64,000 bases of DNA, from the NCBI GenBank assembly GCA_009103225.1, contig RHPI01000560.1, forward strand, positions 331,356 to 395,355. The letters run 5' to 3'. This document shows positions 35,848-46,617 of the stretch, one piece after another. The position numbers were made by a program, and so were the translations under genes. Each line of letters starts with the position of its first letter. Positions within the stretch are counted from its first letter, which is position 1. This DNA is from Chlorokybus atmophyticus (lineage: Eukaryota > Streptophyta > Chlorokybophyceae > Chlorokybales > Chlorokybaceae). The notes under the pieces are model-generated. The model saw only the letters and a list, made by a program, of their open reading frames with translations, was not told the DNA's origin and did not search any database.

Positions 35848-38800
35848 TTACGAGAACTGCCTGTGCGCAATGTCAATGGGCGCGTGCACGGCAGTTCGGC
35901 CAAGCTCCGGCTCCAGAGTAATCTCCCCGCCGCTCATCTCTCCATTCTCTAAAGATGATGCTTGCTCGGGTGAGCCTGCTGATGAAGGTGAGGACTCATC
36001 GCGGGCAACTGCCACGTACGCAGCATCTCGTCTGCGACGCATGCGCTCAACCAGTATTGATGCAACTATGGTGACCAGCACAGCTACCGCCAGGGCCACT
36101 GTTATCAACACCACCACTGCTTGTCCAGATGGGGCTATCGAGGATGCCGGTTTTCGCACGATGAATGTCTCATCGATGGTTTCACCTGCAAGCCACCACG
36201 AGATAAGCAATGCGCACGAATATCGTGTGCGTCCTCACATGAAAAAGCATGCACGTTGCACGCAGTTGTTGTGCCGCAATGCATGCAGCTGGAATTAACA
36301 ACACATGCGTGACAATGGGCTGCCTCTGCATCGGTGAAGCAATAAAAGCAACACTGCACATTACCTGTCTCAGAACTTATGTAAGCCACGTGCATGATGT
36401 CAGGTTCGGCAGTCACACGAACGTAACCGTAGTGCATGAAGTCCTGATTGATGCTCCACACTGTGTCCACGAATGGAGTCTGGTAGCGAAATGCTCCTGC
36501 GGTGCCAACAGTGACATGCACTGTGCCTTCAGCCGCTGCCACGCACTGCTGTTGGTGCACGACACACGTGCGCTGGTACGAGTGGTAGTGGCCGGCCAGC
36601 CACAGATCCACTTGGTACTTGTACAGCAGAGGCTCTATGCTCTCCCGCATATGATCAGCAATTTGCCACTCCACTGTGTTGTTCTGCAGGGCGAGCAACA
36701 GTAACATCAGGGCGCATGCCGAAGGCTGATGATACAGCTGGACACTGCCACAGACCAATCAGCCTAGCAGACACTCCAGCAACAACAGATGGCAAAGGGA
36801 AGAACACCCCGGAAAGCACAGCATACCACGTCCTTTGCACAAGCAACGCACTCCTCTTGGACATGACACAAGCTGAGGACTCGCTTGACATACTGTCTTC
36901 GCCAGTGTGCAGCATCCTCGCAATCATACCGTACGTGACCCTCCCTAAACCTACCGGAGGGCGGACCTGCGAGCAGTACATCGGGCGATGCGATGTGACG
37001 ACCACCCATGGTGTCTTTGTGCGCTTCACGGCGCGGAGGTCAGCCTTCAGCCAGCGCAGTTGAGCAGAGCCCTCCATGAAGTCGTGTTCTGTCGACAGCT
37101 GCACCACATGCACATTCCCATAGTCGAATGAGTACCAGAACAGCTTGAAGCCATTCGCTGGTGGCCGGAACCTGGCAAGTGTTGGTACGGCGCACTCTGT
37201 TTGCAAAAACCCAAGTCAGCACCAGGCCACGAATGCCTATGCCATTTCAGAAGTGACAGCACCGGAGTTGCTTCAGTTAACAATGGCAGCACTCAACTAG
37301 CATATTGTTGAATCCGTACCGATGTCCAAGATGGACATGTAAACAGTCGCATAATTGCACTTCTAACAACATTTAGGCGAGTAGCATGCTCGTTGACGAA
37401 TCATGAGCTGCTTACAAGTTGTGCAGACAGTCTCTTGCATGCTTACCTCCCCCTGAATCGTCTCCATAGTTGCCCCATTCAGGCCGGAACCCACCAGGAA
37501 GAGCAGCCCCGCTAGGATCCCTCTCACCACCACTGGAATGATCATACTCGTGGTTGCCCATGCTCACCATGTACCTGTGAGGGGACAGACGGGGACACAA
37601 GCTAAGACTATACTGCTGTAGCAATAGCACTCAACAACTGAATAGCTGAGTGTTAGCACCGCATTCCCAGTGCGTGGGTACTACATTGCAACACAACTGG
37701 GTTCTACTTACGGTGTAGATGCTGCAATAGGCTCGATTTGCCGCATGAAGCGCTCCCACACGTACTCTGCAAGCGGAAGAGTTAGTGTATTTGACACAAA
37801 CAGGGAGCAAGAGTGGACTTGAATCAGCCAGCACCTGCGCCCAGGGCATATGCCAGGTCTCCATAGTGCAGCACAAAGTCGGCCCTGGAGCTCTCCGCTG
37901 CAACCGCCTTGGCTGTAGACCTTGCATCACCCCATTCAAACAGCGGAGGCTTCTCTTGGTCGTCAGCATTCACAAAGTAGCTGATACCCATATCCCCATA
38001 ACTGTAAACATTAGCATGTTCCAGTTAAAGTCATGTGGTTTCACACGCACTGCAGAAGACGTATTTGACCGTTTCATGCAAAACGAAAAAGTAAAAATTA
38101 GCATGGTGCACCACCGAACACCTGTTCCCTTTTTCCTGCTATGCTGATGGTTGACACGGTAACACTTACCCAATAAATGTGACAGCTTCGGTTGGGCCTA
38201 CTAGAGGGGGAGCTTTGAAGCTGTACTCCTTGCTCCATCCCTGCTTGTCATTGCCAAAGCGATAGAAGTAGCGAGCACCAGGGTGCAACTTCCTGTCAAT
38301 GCAACCTTCCATTGAGTTACTGTTGTGAGGAAAAACATAATACTTGCTACACAATATGCAACCATAATCATGGAGCAAACAACTATGTAAGCCAGTCCAC
38401 AGACGCCACATTTGGTGTGTGCAACGCAGTTGGTAACTAGTGGCATGCCTGAGTGTCACTGTGCGGAAGTAGCCAGGATGCCGGAACCATCTTTGCGCAA
38501 CTATGTTTGCAGGCGCGTCGCAAAGCAAATCGGCTGTGTATGTGCCCAATGCGTTATCAAAGCCCTCTTCCAACACGCTATACTGGCCTGGGGAGGTCCC
38601 ATACTGCACTTGCGGCTTGTAGTTCTTGCTTCTCGTCGTCCAGGACACTTGCTGCATAGCACCCACATTACCACAATCATGCTATGCACACCCAAGCCAA
38701 AACACTTGATGCTTCAAGTCCACTCACCACTTGGCCAGGGAACCCCGTCAATGCCAGCCGGCCATGTCGAAGCCCTACGTTCAAAACACGCACTTTATTT

Positions 38801-39990
38801 GAAACCGCTAGGGGCGATCCAGGCCCACGGTAGAGCGCAAAGACATAATCGCATCCCATGTCAATGAACTCAGTGTCCAAAGTGATGTTGCCGCTAATCT
38901 GGGTGAGGTTCCATTCTGTGAACACAATGCCGTCCAGCGTGTGCATGTCCATTGGACCGCTCACAGTCTTTGGCATCGCCTCGCCATCATAGAGACAAAA
39001 TACTGCTATGAAGTCCTCCAAGCTAGTGTCTTTGCCTCCACTGCACAACAAGAAATACCATGTTCACACCACAGGTTTGGTCACAAGAACACAGTCGCAG
39101 CATACACATATCCATACACACATGTGTTTGCATGTATACAATGCGGGAGAACGTCTGTGCACTAGGCAAGGAAACAATGAGAGTTGTTCTTACGGACTTC
39201 ATTACAATATTGTGCGCACCGCCAAGCAACATAATTACAGACAGCGAGGCCCTCTCAACCCTGATATGTATGTCTTGCAAGGTTGTTACAACTGGTTTTG
39301 AGGACATCAGCTTCCATGTGATGTGATGATACCTTCGAAGCATAGGATAAATTCTACATGCACGTGTTGCCCTCTTGCCAACTGTCCACTGACAACCAAC
39401 TTGCGTACGCGTCACCTTGCAAAGCTGTAAGAAGAGTAGTGCTGCCTCGGGCATGCACAGTGCTAAACAAACAACTGCGCAAAAGTGGTGCTGGTGAAAG
39501 TCAGCCGCAAAAAATGCCACTGGCTTTGAAGGGTGTGGATGCAGATGTGCGACTCTGCATGCACGGCAAATTTTCTGCATTGCTGTGCCAGTCGCCATGA
39601 TTATGGCTGTGCATTGACACACTTGCACAATTGGTAACTACGTGCGCACGTTGGTTGCCTTTCACATGTTGTGCACAGCTGTCCCACAGCCGCATGCCAC
39701 AGAACGACACGACAGAAGCTGACAGCTGGCACGGACCTCCAACTAAGGGTGACTTTCCCGCCGTCCTCCACCACATCAGGGGAAGCCTGCAGCGTGAGGT
39801 GAGAGGCGGAGTCAACCGGGCCAGTGACATCGCCGGTGTCATCGACCTGGCTGAGCACCCGCCCGGCGCCCCGCTCATGCCCTAGCCCCAGGAAAGAGCC
39901 TGCAGCATGCACTTCGCTGCCAGCGGCTCCAGCTGCGGCGACCAGCAGCGCCACCAGAACCAGCGCTGCGGCAAACCGCAAGTTCCGCAT
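35848..39990 (-). CDS. Purple acid phosphatase with C-terminal membrane anchor
   Basis: Ten exons: 39990..39737, 39040..38728, 38651..38449, 38292..38170, 38001..37835, 37766..37712, 37574..37447, 37196..36967, 36683..36365, 36185..35848, giving 709 aa. Signal peptide at the N-terminus (RNLRFAAALVLVALLVAAAG). A fibronectin-like N-domain (ALTGFPGQVQVSWTTRSKNY, LHPGARYFYRFGND) precedes the metallophosphatase domain. All five metal-binding motifs are present: GDMG, GDLAY, GNHE, SHRPMY and GHYHSYQR. This predicts an active dinuclear-metal phosphatase, which in plants and algae releases phosphate from organic esters. After the catalytic domain come a transmembrane helix (VVVLITVALAVAVLVTIVAS) and an Arg-rich then acidic cytoplasmic tail, an unusual addition to a usually soluble enzyme. 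Intron 3 is best read as GC-AG (CTCAG|GCATGC), and that boundary is the least certain. Confidence 0.9.
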
Positions 39991-40253
39991 GGCGCAGGGA
40001 CAGGCCACACTGCCACGGGATGAGCAGGCCGGTGATGCCCTAGTCCACGCCAACGACAACGCCGCCACCACCGCAGGTACCAGGCTGCAGCCGCAGGCGC
40101 CTGTCACGCTCCCCAACATGCGCCAGTTCGGCATATTCCCTCCTGCAAATCGCACGGCCGACGTTGGGTGACCCAACGCTCGCCCGGGTCGGATGGCCCA
40201 CCACCCCAAGTGGGCAGTGAGACGCTGACTCTTTGACCGCTCAAGGCTGACGT

Positions 40254-40405
40254 GAAGTGCCATGCGATGGTAATTACTGATGAGTTACGCGAACAAACTT
40301 CAACTCAGACATTCACTTCTAGGAATCATAATAGAAGTGCCATGTCATGGTGATTAATAACTTATACGAACAAACTTCATTTCAGACATTCACTTTCAAT
40401 TATTG
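40254..40405. repeat. About 80-bp tandem direct duplication upstream of the phosphatase gene
   Basis: Two diverged units begin GAAGTGCCATG at 40254 and 40334. They share ACGAACAAACTTCA-type and CAGACATTCACTT blocks (some mismatches). They lie 260-420 bp upstream of the phosphatase ATG and could be promoter repeats. Confidence 0.75.
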
Positions 40406-40886
40406 TGATAGACAAAGATACTTTATGCTATGCTTTATCTATAAATGTTTTGGGACCCTCTACTTCATTATACATATAATTTGATTTGATCCGCAAATTA
40501 CTTGCACGCCTGAATGCTGTGTTTATGATGTTTGCGTGTGTGCTGTACTTGCATGTGGGAGCTTTATGCAAATGCTTAAACTCATTGCAACAGGCCTTTG
40601 CCAGCCGTGAGCTACGCACGTAAAGCGGGTAGCATAAACGGTATGAGCACGCAGGCACGCACGCACGCAGGCACGCGCACAATTCGCTTACGTACTTGCA
40701 TGCTCTGCATTTGCCTTGCCTCATGTCAAGAACCATATACATAGTATACACACTTTATACATGTATGTGATGTGCCAATAATGCTCATCCATAAAAGCTA
40801 GAATTCAACTGGTTGTTTGCCGAAAGCAGCTGCATTCGAACATAAGTGTCGAACAACAATGCAGCATGGCTTATCGGCATTAACAC

Positions 40887-40928
40887 AACATGTGGCATTG
40901 GTGTAGTACTACACCAATGCCACATGTT
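40887..40928. repeat. Perfect 42-bp palindrome
   Basis: AACATGTGGCATTGGTGTAG plus T is followed directly by its exact reverse complement, with no loop. Confidence 0.95.
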
Positions 40929-43140
40929 CTAGTGCTTAGCGCTGAACATCGTTTATGTGTGTTAAAAAAAAAGCTGCCTTGTATAGATTGTTTTGCCGAA
41001 TATCACCATGCACATGGTCTGGAGGCTGTCGATAACATGGTAGTGCTGCGGAATGTTTGTGCAAACATCACTTGTCGTATTGCATTTAAAAACGTAAAAA
41101 GCCCTCTTAAGGCAGCACAATAAATTGCATTTCCATTAACATTGCTTTAAGATTTAAAAGCTTGCAAATAATAGTAATAATAGTAATGTCTGCAACCGGA
41201 TGCTAATAGAACATTTAGTTCTGAAACATGTATTGGTTATTGTCGCTCGCCATGAACATGCCGTGCCACTACGGCAACCACATATTTGCTATAAGGTTGC
41301 GCATTAACCTCAGGATCTACTTAACCTCATTCTCATAATGATAATGTGACAACAATGACTGAAGTAATGGTTCCCTCCAAACATTGTGCAGATTATGCGT
41401 CTCGATAATACAACTTGTTACCATTATGAGCATGTAACAGGGTTCCGAATGCCATCACATCACATTCGTCATTTTTTTGTGCGTGTGCAACTTGTGTGGT
41501 TGTGTTTGCATGCTTTACCTCAAGTTAATCAAGTGGTTTTATTTTGTAAGTGGTAGGTCGTTGAGGCTGACGTCATTTTATGAGCAGGTATGGTCAATGT
41601 CTTTTAGTAGTTCGTTGGCGCTATTACACATTATTGTGCGGTCAAGTTAAGAGTGCGACAATGCATGTCCACATGCGTGTGGTTTGGCTTCATTGTTTGT
41701 ATGTTGTACGTATAAACGTTAGCCATTACTAAAATTGCTAGTATAATAATATAGTCAGTAGTTGAAACTACACTGCCGAATTGACAATGTTTTTAAGGGC
41801 GCAAGGTGTCATTCATGCCGTGCACATGGTGTACAAAAGATGCAAGCTGCATCACGTGCATGTAAAGCACACCGCATGCAAAGCAACCTCACATATCAAC
41901 TCAGCACACCGCATGCATTTACACATAGGCCACCGGGCTGCATATTAGCCTAGCTACTCACTAAGCACGACACTAACTATCACTACCCCGTTAAACATCA
42001 TGCAGTGCATGCATGGCAGTTCATAGTCTTTATCTGCACGCATATGCAGCTAGTTAGTCTTCCACGCGGTTGCCTCAGCCAGCAGCATGAGCAGAACACG
42101 GACTCCCCTCGCCCTTTCCACTCTCTCTCCCGCTCTCCTTCACCCACACCCTCACTCCCTCCGCTTCGTGGTGCTGCTGCTGCTTGAAACCCTCGTCCAG
42201 GGCCCCTCTGCCCCTTCCCTCTGCCCTGCCCCTTGTGGCAGCGGTGCTGTCGGGTCGCTCAGCCATGAGCTGGGTCACTGGCACGCCCTCGCTGCTAGTT
42301 AGGTGCTAGTGGTTGGGTGGTGGGGATGGCATCTAGTGTCTGTCGCACGGGCAAGCATGTTTACCAATCCGCCTGCTCCCTGCAGTCCTTGCAGTGCTGC
42401 GTGGGCCGTCCGCTTGTGGCGCACCGCCACAAACACCAGCTTGTACAACAGCGGCGCAGGAGTGCAATACATGTAGTTGTTGTCACGCAACATCTGTACG
42501 GTATGAGAGTCATGCAAGTAGTCTATTTATGAGCAACAAGCAAGCACAAGCACATGTACGTACCGGTTGGTACCAACCGGCCAACCAACAAAGCACCTAA
42601 ACTCCATAGCTTGAGGAGAGGAAATAGCTTACACACAATGCCACTGTCACCTTCCAAGCTATGTGCGGGCAAGTGCGTGCAGTAGTGGACGGGATGTGGA
42701 AGTGTACAGTGCAGCAACACGGGGACAACCTGCAGGAGTAGAGGGGCGCGAGTCTAGCTGGCAGGGTTAGGGTGGGAGTGCCATGTAATGTATGCGTGGT
42801 GTAGCTACGGCGTGCGCATGTGTTAGGATGGTACCCGCGCTTACAATCCTTGCATTCTATTTATTATAGCTCAACGCTTGCGTGTCAATGACATATGTAC
42901 GTGCGCTAGCGCACTAGCGGCAGTGTACATGTTTTGGTTAGGCATGGACATGTTCCTGGACCCTTGCCCGTGTTTCCTTTTCAATGTGCCAGTGTTTGTG
43001 CAATGTGATAGAGGGTTTCTCACAATAGAGGGTTATCCTATATGCCGTGCACGTGATATGTTGCAGCCTTGTTGGAACCAGTTGTTAGCACTGCTCGTAC
43101 ACAATTTCTCGAGCCTGTTAGCGCAGCACATAATCCCCCT

Positions 43141-43167
43141 NNNNNNNNNNNNNNNNNNNNNNNNNNN
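43141..43167. other. Assembly gap (N run) beside a poly-C tract
   Basis: 27 N followed by 17 C. The gap size is probably arbitrary. Confidence 0.95.
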
Positions 43168-43432
43168 CCCCCCCCCCCCCCCCCCTGTACATACAATGCG
43201 AAATGACAATGTGGACATGGAATTAAGCATGCATGTTGACAGAACGCAGCTAATAGCTAGCTAGCTAGCTTGTATATCTAGCCCGGTGGTTATCAAACGC
43301 TCTGCTCTCATGGTATGGATGGCTTGCTCATGCAACTGTCATGCTTGGGTTGTAAGTCACAATCAAAGCATATACTGAACACACAAAAGAACATCAATCT
43401 AAAACAAAGCAAGACAGAAACAACCACTGTAA

Positions 43433-43462
43433 ACTGCACTGAGCTCCCAAGCTCAGTGCAGT
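43433..43462. repeat. 13-bp hairpin
   Basis: ACTGCACTGAGCT and AGCTCAGTGCAGT around CCCA form a perfect short stem. Confidence 0.8.
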
Positions 43463-43639
43463 GCTGTATATACCAGTACATGGATTCAAGCCCAACCACC
43501 AGCAAAGCTTTACTAGGTCTCGACGTAATTAACATGTTTTTGACCAGCTTCTACTGCATGCAGCTCATAGTGTATGACACCCAATATGCTTGGCAACCAA
43601 CCACTTCATTCATCATGCCCTTGAAAAAACCTGTACCGC

Positions 43640-46617
43640 TTAACCCGTCCAGCCCTTCTCCATAAGTACGCCAATGTCATCGCGCAGCTGGTTCGTCGCA
43701 CCAATGTCAATGATGTTTCTTGCAACCTCAGCACTGCGCAAGCCCGCCAGCGTCATTTTGTCATCATATACGAATGTGTATGCGGTCGTTTCCGGCAGCA
43801 CTAGAAGCCTCTGCACACGACAATTGCCAGTCTCAGGCGCAGTGCATGACTGATGAGACTCACCTCTTGAGTGCTGAAGCAGAGAGCGGGAAACAAAACA
43901 AGTGGACTGACCTTGACAAACTGAGCTTGAGTGCTGATAGCGTTCTTGTATCGCTGTGACTCGAAGAACAACTCCATGTCTAGGCGGGTGGAGAAGGCAA
44001 CCTCAAGAGCAGCCTGTGCGGCATAGCCACAACATGTCAAGCCATAACTAACCTGCCTGTGAGCGTAAGTGCTCAATGAGTGACAACATCTCAGCCAACC
44101 TGGTAGAACTTTTCAGGGGGGTCCGAGTGGGCAACACCGGCAGCATCAGGGCGATCAACATTCAAGCCGTCAAAGAGATGCAGCCGAAGCTTGATCAACT
44201 GCCACGGGCAAGGTTGTTGAACTGATTGTTCCAGAACAAAAGTTAACAATTGAATCTCAAGTTCAACGCCATACAGCACACATGCTGATGACACACATCG
44301 GTGACTTCAGTGGTTTGACACAAACACCTGCATGCCCAGACATTTGCCTAGAAGCCCAACCCACCTCTGGTGAAAAATACAACTCCCGTGCAAAGCCTTG
44401 CATGTACTCGCGGAAGGCATCCACTGACACGCCATCTTGCGCGCGGATGAGCACATGGAACTTGACGGCAGGGATAACACCCAGCGGTGAGCCAGACCGC
44501 ATGTAGTCCATGTATGTGAAAGAGTTGCCGACAGCAGTTGTGTAACCAAGAGCTTTCCTGAACACTACCATACAGCAAGAAGTCAGCATGATCGTCACAC
44601 GCAAGTGGTGGCTTGCATACCAGAACCGCACAATGCGTGCATAGCAGCATGTATAAAGCTGCCTACCATTATGTTCATCGTCCATCAGAATGGCTGAAGC
44701 CTTAAACCACAAGTTGCGGTCTTCATCTGTCCTAAACGTCAGCTCTGCAATGCCATCGAAGGAAGACTCAGCATTGGTGTCGTACTCAATTCCTGGGGCA
44801 GTCTGCCAAAGTCCACCCTCGCTATGACCCACATGAAACTGCCAGTACTGATGCTGGCCAGGCAAGCGAGCGCACACAGGGCCGTGCACGTTCTTCCTGC
44901 AATATGATGGTACATCAGAGCCAATTGCACCCATGTTGATAACGATGCTGACTGTAAGCACATTGGCGCAAGGAGATAGGCAGTTAACTACCGCCCTATC
45001 CACGTACGACAATTGGCTGCAAGAGCAAACAAGAGAGACCAGTAGACTCCAATGTGACTGCCAGTGCCTTGCAAGGAGGGNAGGTGGATTTGGGTGCGTA
45101 TAGCGGGTGGTATGGCGCTGAGAACGGGCGTGGGAGGCGGTTTGCGAGCGGGTTCGTCATCAGATTGCTGTTGCGCTGAGGCGGGTGGCCTGCTTTGATG
45201 TACCAAAAAACAAATACCAAAGCAAAGGTAAATCTAACCGGAAGCGTGGATGTTTCAACAAGTATGATGGTTTCAACTGTGTGCTGTGTACTCTGTCCAT
45301 GATTCCTGTACATTACCTTGAGGGGGGGGGGGCATGCAACTCTGGTGCCCCTCCCCTTGCACAGGAATGAAACCACCAACTGTGTATGCAGGGCATTGTA
45401 TGCATGGAAGTCATGGAGCTTGCTGGCACCAAGCAAGGCAGATGGCATGGCCTGCATGGTGCATTGCAACATGCACCATGCAGGCCATGCCATCTGAGTC
45501 AAGCTCAAGATTGCCCTCTTTGCTTGCTTACCAGTAGTCATCAAAAAGAGCCTGTTGCAGTCCATGGCGCTTCCACAAGAGCACATAGAAGACCACCTTG
45601 CCAGCTGCATCCCGGAAGCTCAGGTCTGGGGAGGTTCCCTCATCATGGAAACGGCCAGCAGTTGTCATCAACGGGAGCTTGAGATTGTCGCCGTACTTCT
45701 CCTTCTCCAGCCTGTAGAGAACATCTGCGATCTCGCCAACAGTGATGCCGCCCTCCTTCAGCTGGGAGCCACGCCTTTCCAGCAGCTCCCTGCCCAAGTT
45801 GGCCTTCCACTGCAGGCGCTCATCAATGGGATTGAGCTGCGCAGGATTGGACTTGTCAGGAACAGGCGTCATGCAGCACTGAAGGACGCCATGCAATTTG
45901 GATTGATGCTAGCTCAGCTTGTGAATGGTATACGCAGGATGTCGTTTCCACCGTGCAACAAGCAGCTAATCGCTCAACAACCACATTGCACTGAAACAAT
46001 CCTTGTAGCCCGTGCACACCTACCACACCTAGCAAGTCGCCTCCAAGCAACCTCCAAGCAGCATGCTGCTAACCATCCCAAACAACCATAACGGGATTTC
46101 AATGAGTGAGTTTCAATGAGTGAGCAGCAAGCACACTTTGACGTCTGATTGATGACATGCAGCAGTAAGCTTAACGAACGTCTTGCTCAACGAGCATGCG
46201 CCATCATCACTGCATATCAGATTGCGCTGCTGACAACACCTTGACACCCAGACTGGCCAAAACGCATTGCCAAACAGCATGCACCTGAAATGCTTTGCAC
46301 GAGAACTTGCAGCATTCCTGGCAATGCGTCGAGTAGCAATAAGACGCAACCATGCTGTAAACATCCTCGCGTCGACCTGTTTGTGTACGACGATAAAAAA
46401 CCACACACACCTTGGATCCTCCAGCTGGCTGTGTGCCAAGGAAGGAGAGCGCTCGCTGCACGTCAGTCGGTGAGGTTTGCAAGACAGCTGAGACAGCAGC
46501 AGGGCGTTTGCTTGCTAGGCGGGCGGGCTGACGCCGGGACAGGCGCAGGCGAGCGCCAGTAAAACCCGACGCGCGAGCTGTCGACACGCTGCCGTTGGCG
46601 ACCTGGACGGCCTCCAT
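43640..46617 (-). CDS. Plastid-targeted protein with two EthD-like (dimeric alpha-beta barrel) domains
   Basis: Seven exons: 46617..46411, 45878..45532, 44896..44667, 44564..44365, 44198..44100, 44013..43912, 43810..43640, giving 451 aa. Residues 1-45 are Arg/Ser/Ala-rich (ASGFTGARLRLSRRQPARLA), like a transit peptide. The first barrel starts AAGKVVFYVLLWKRHGLQQA, then FDDYWKNVHGPVCARLPGQH QYWQFH, the YW..xH..P EthD pattern. The second starts IPAVKFHVLIRAQDGVSVDA, then FREYMQGFARELYFSPE and ends ETTAYTFVYDDKMTLAGLRS. EthD-like domains occur in small stress or catabolic barrel proteins. No catalytic role can be assigned. The ATG at 46617 is chosen because the upstream extension begins with GTG. 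Intron 2 holds an exact copy of sequence from another gene (45082-45322). Confidence 0.78.
45082..45322. repeat. 241-bp identical copy of 56194-56434
   Basis: The sequence matches an exon plus part of the upstream intron of the C2-domain gene base for base at a constant offset of 11,112. It begins immediately after a single N at 45081 and ends at a G run. It sits inside intron 2 of the EthD-like gene. Confidence 0.95.
45439..45496. repeat. Perfect 26-bp stem hairpin in an intron
   Basis: The arm 45439-45464 (CAGATGGCATGGCCTGCATG and on) is the exact reverse complement of 45471-45496, with loop TGCAAC. It lies in intron 2 of the EthD-like gene. Confidence 0.93.

Larger units (their letters stand above)
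39991..43639. other. Gene-free, largely AT-rich region with repeats and an assembly gap
   Basis: Contains an 80-bp tandem duplication (40254-40405), a 42-bp perfect palindrome (40887-40928), a run of N (43141-43167) and a hairpin at 43433-43462. Short frames at 42087..42302 and 42878..43264 have no recognisable content. Confidence 0.5.

Noticed and set aside
45082-45200. Coding exon of the EthD-like gene
   Set aside because: The frame belongs to the C2 gene copy; splicing 45878..45532 directly to 44896..44667 gives a continuous EthD domain.
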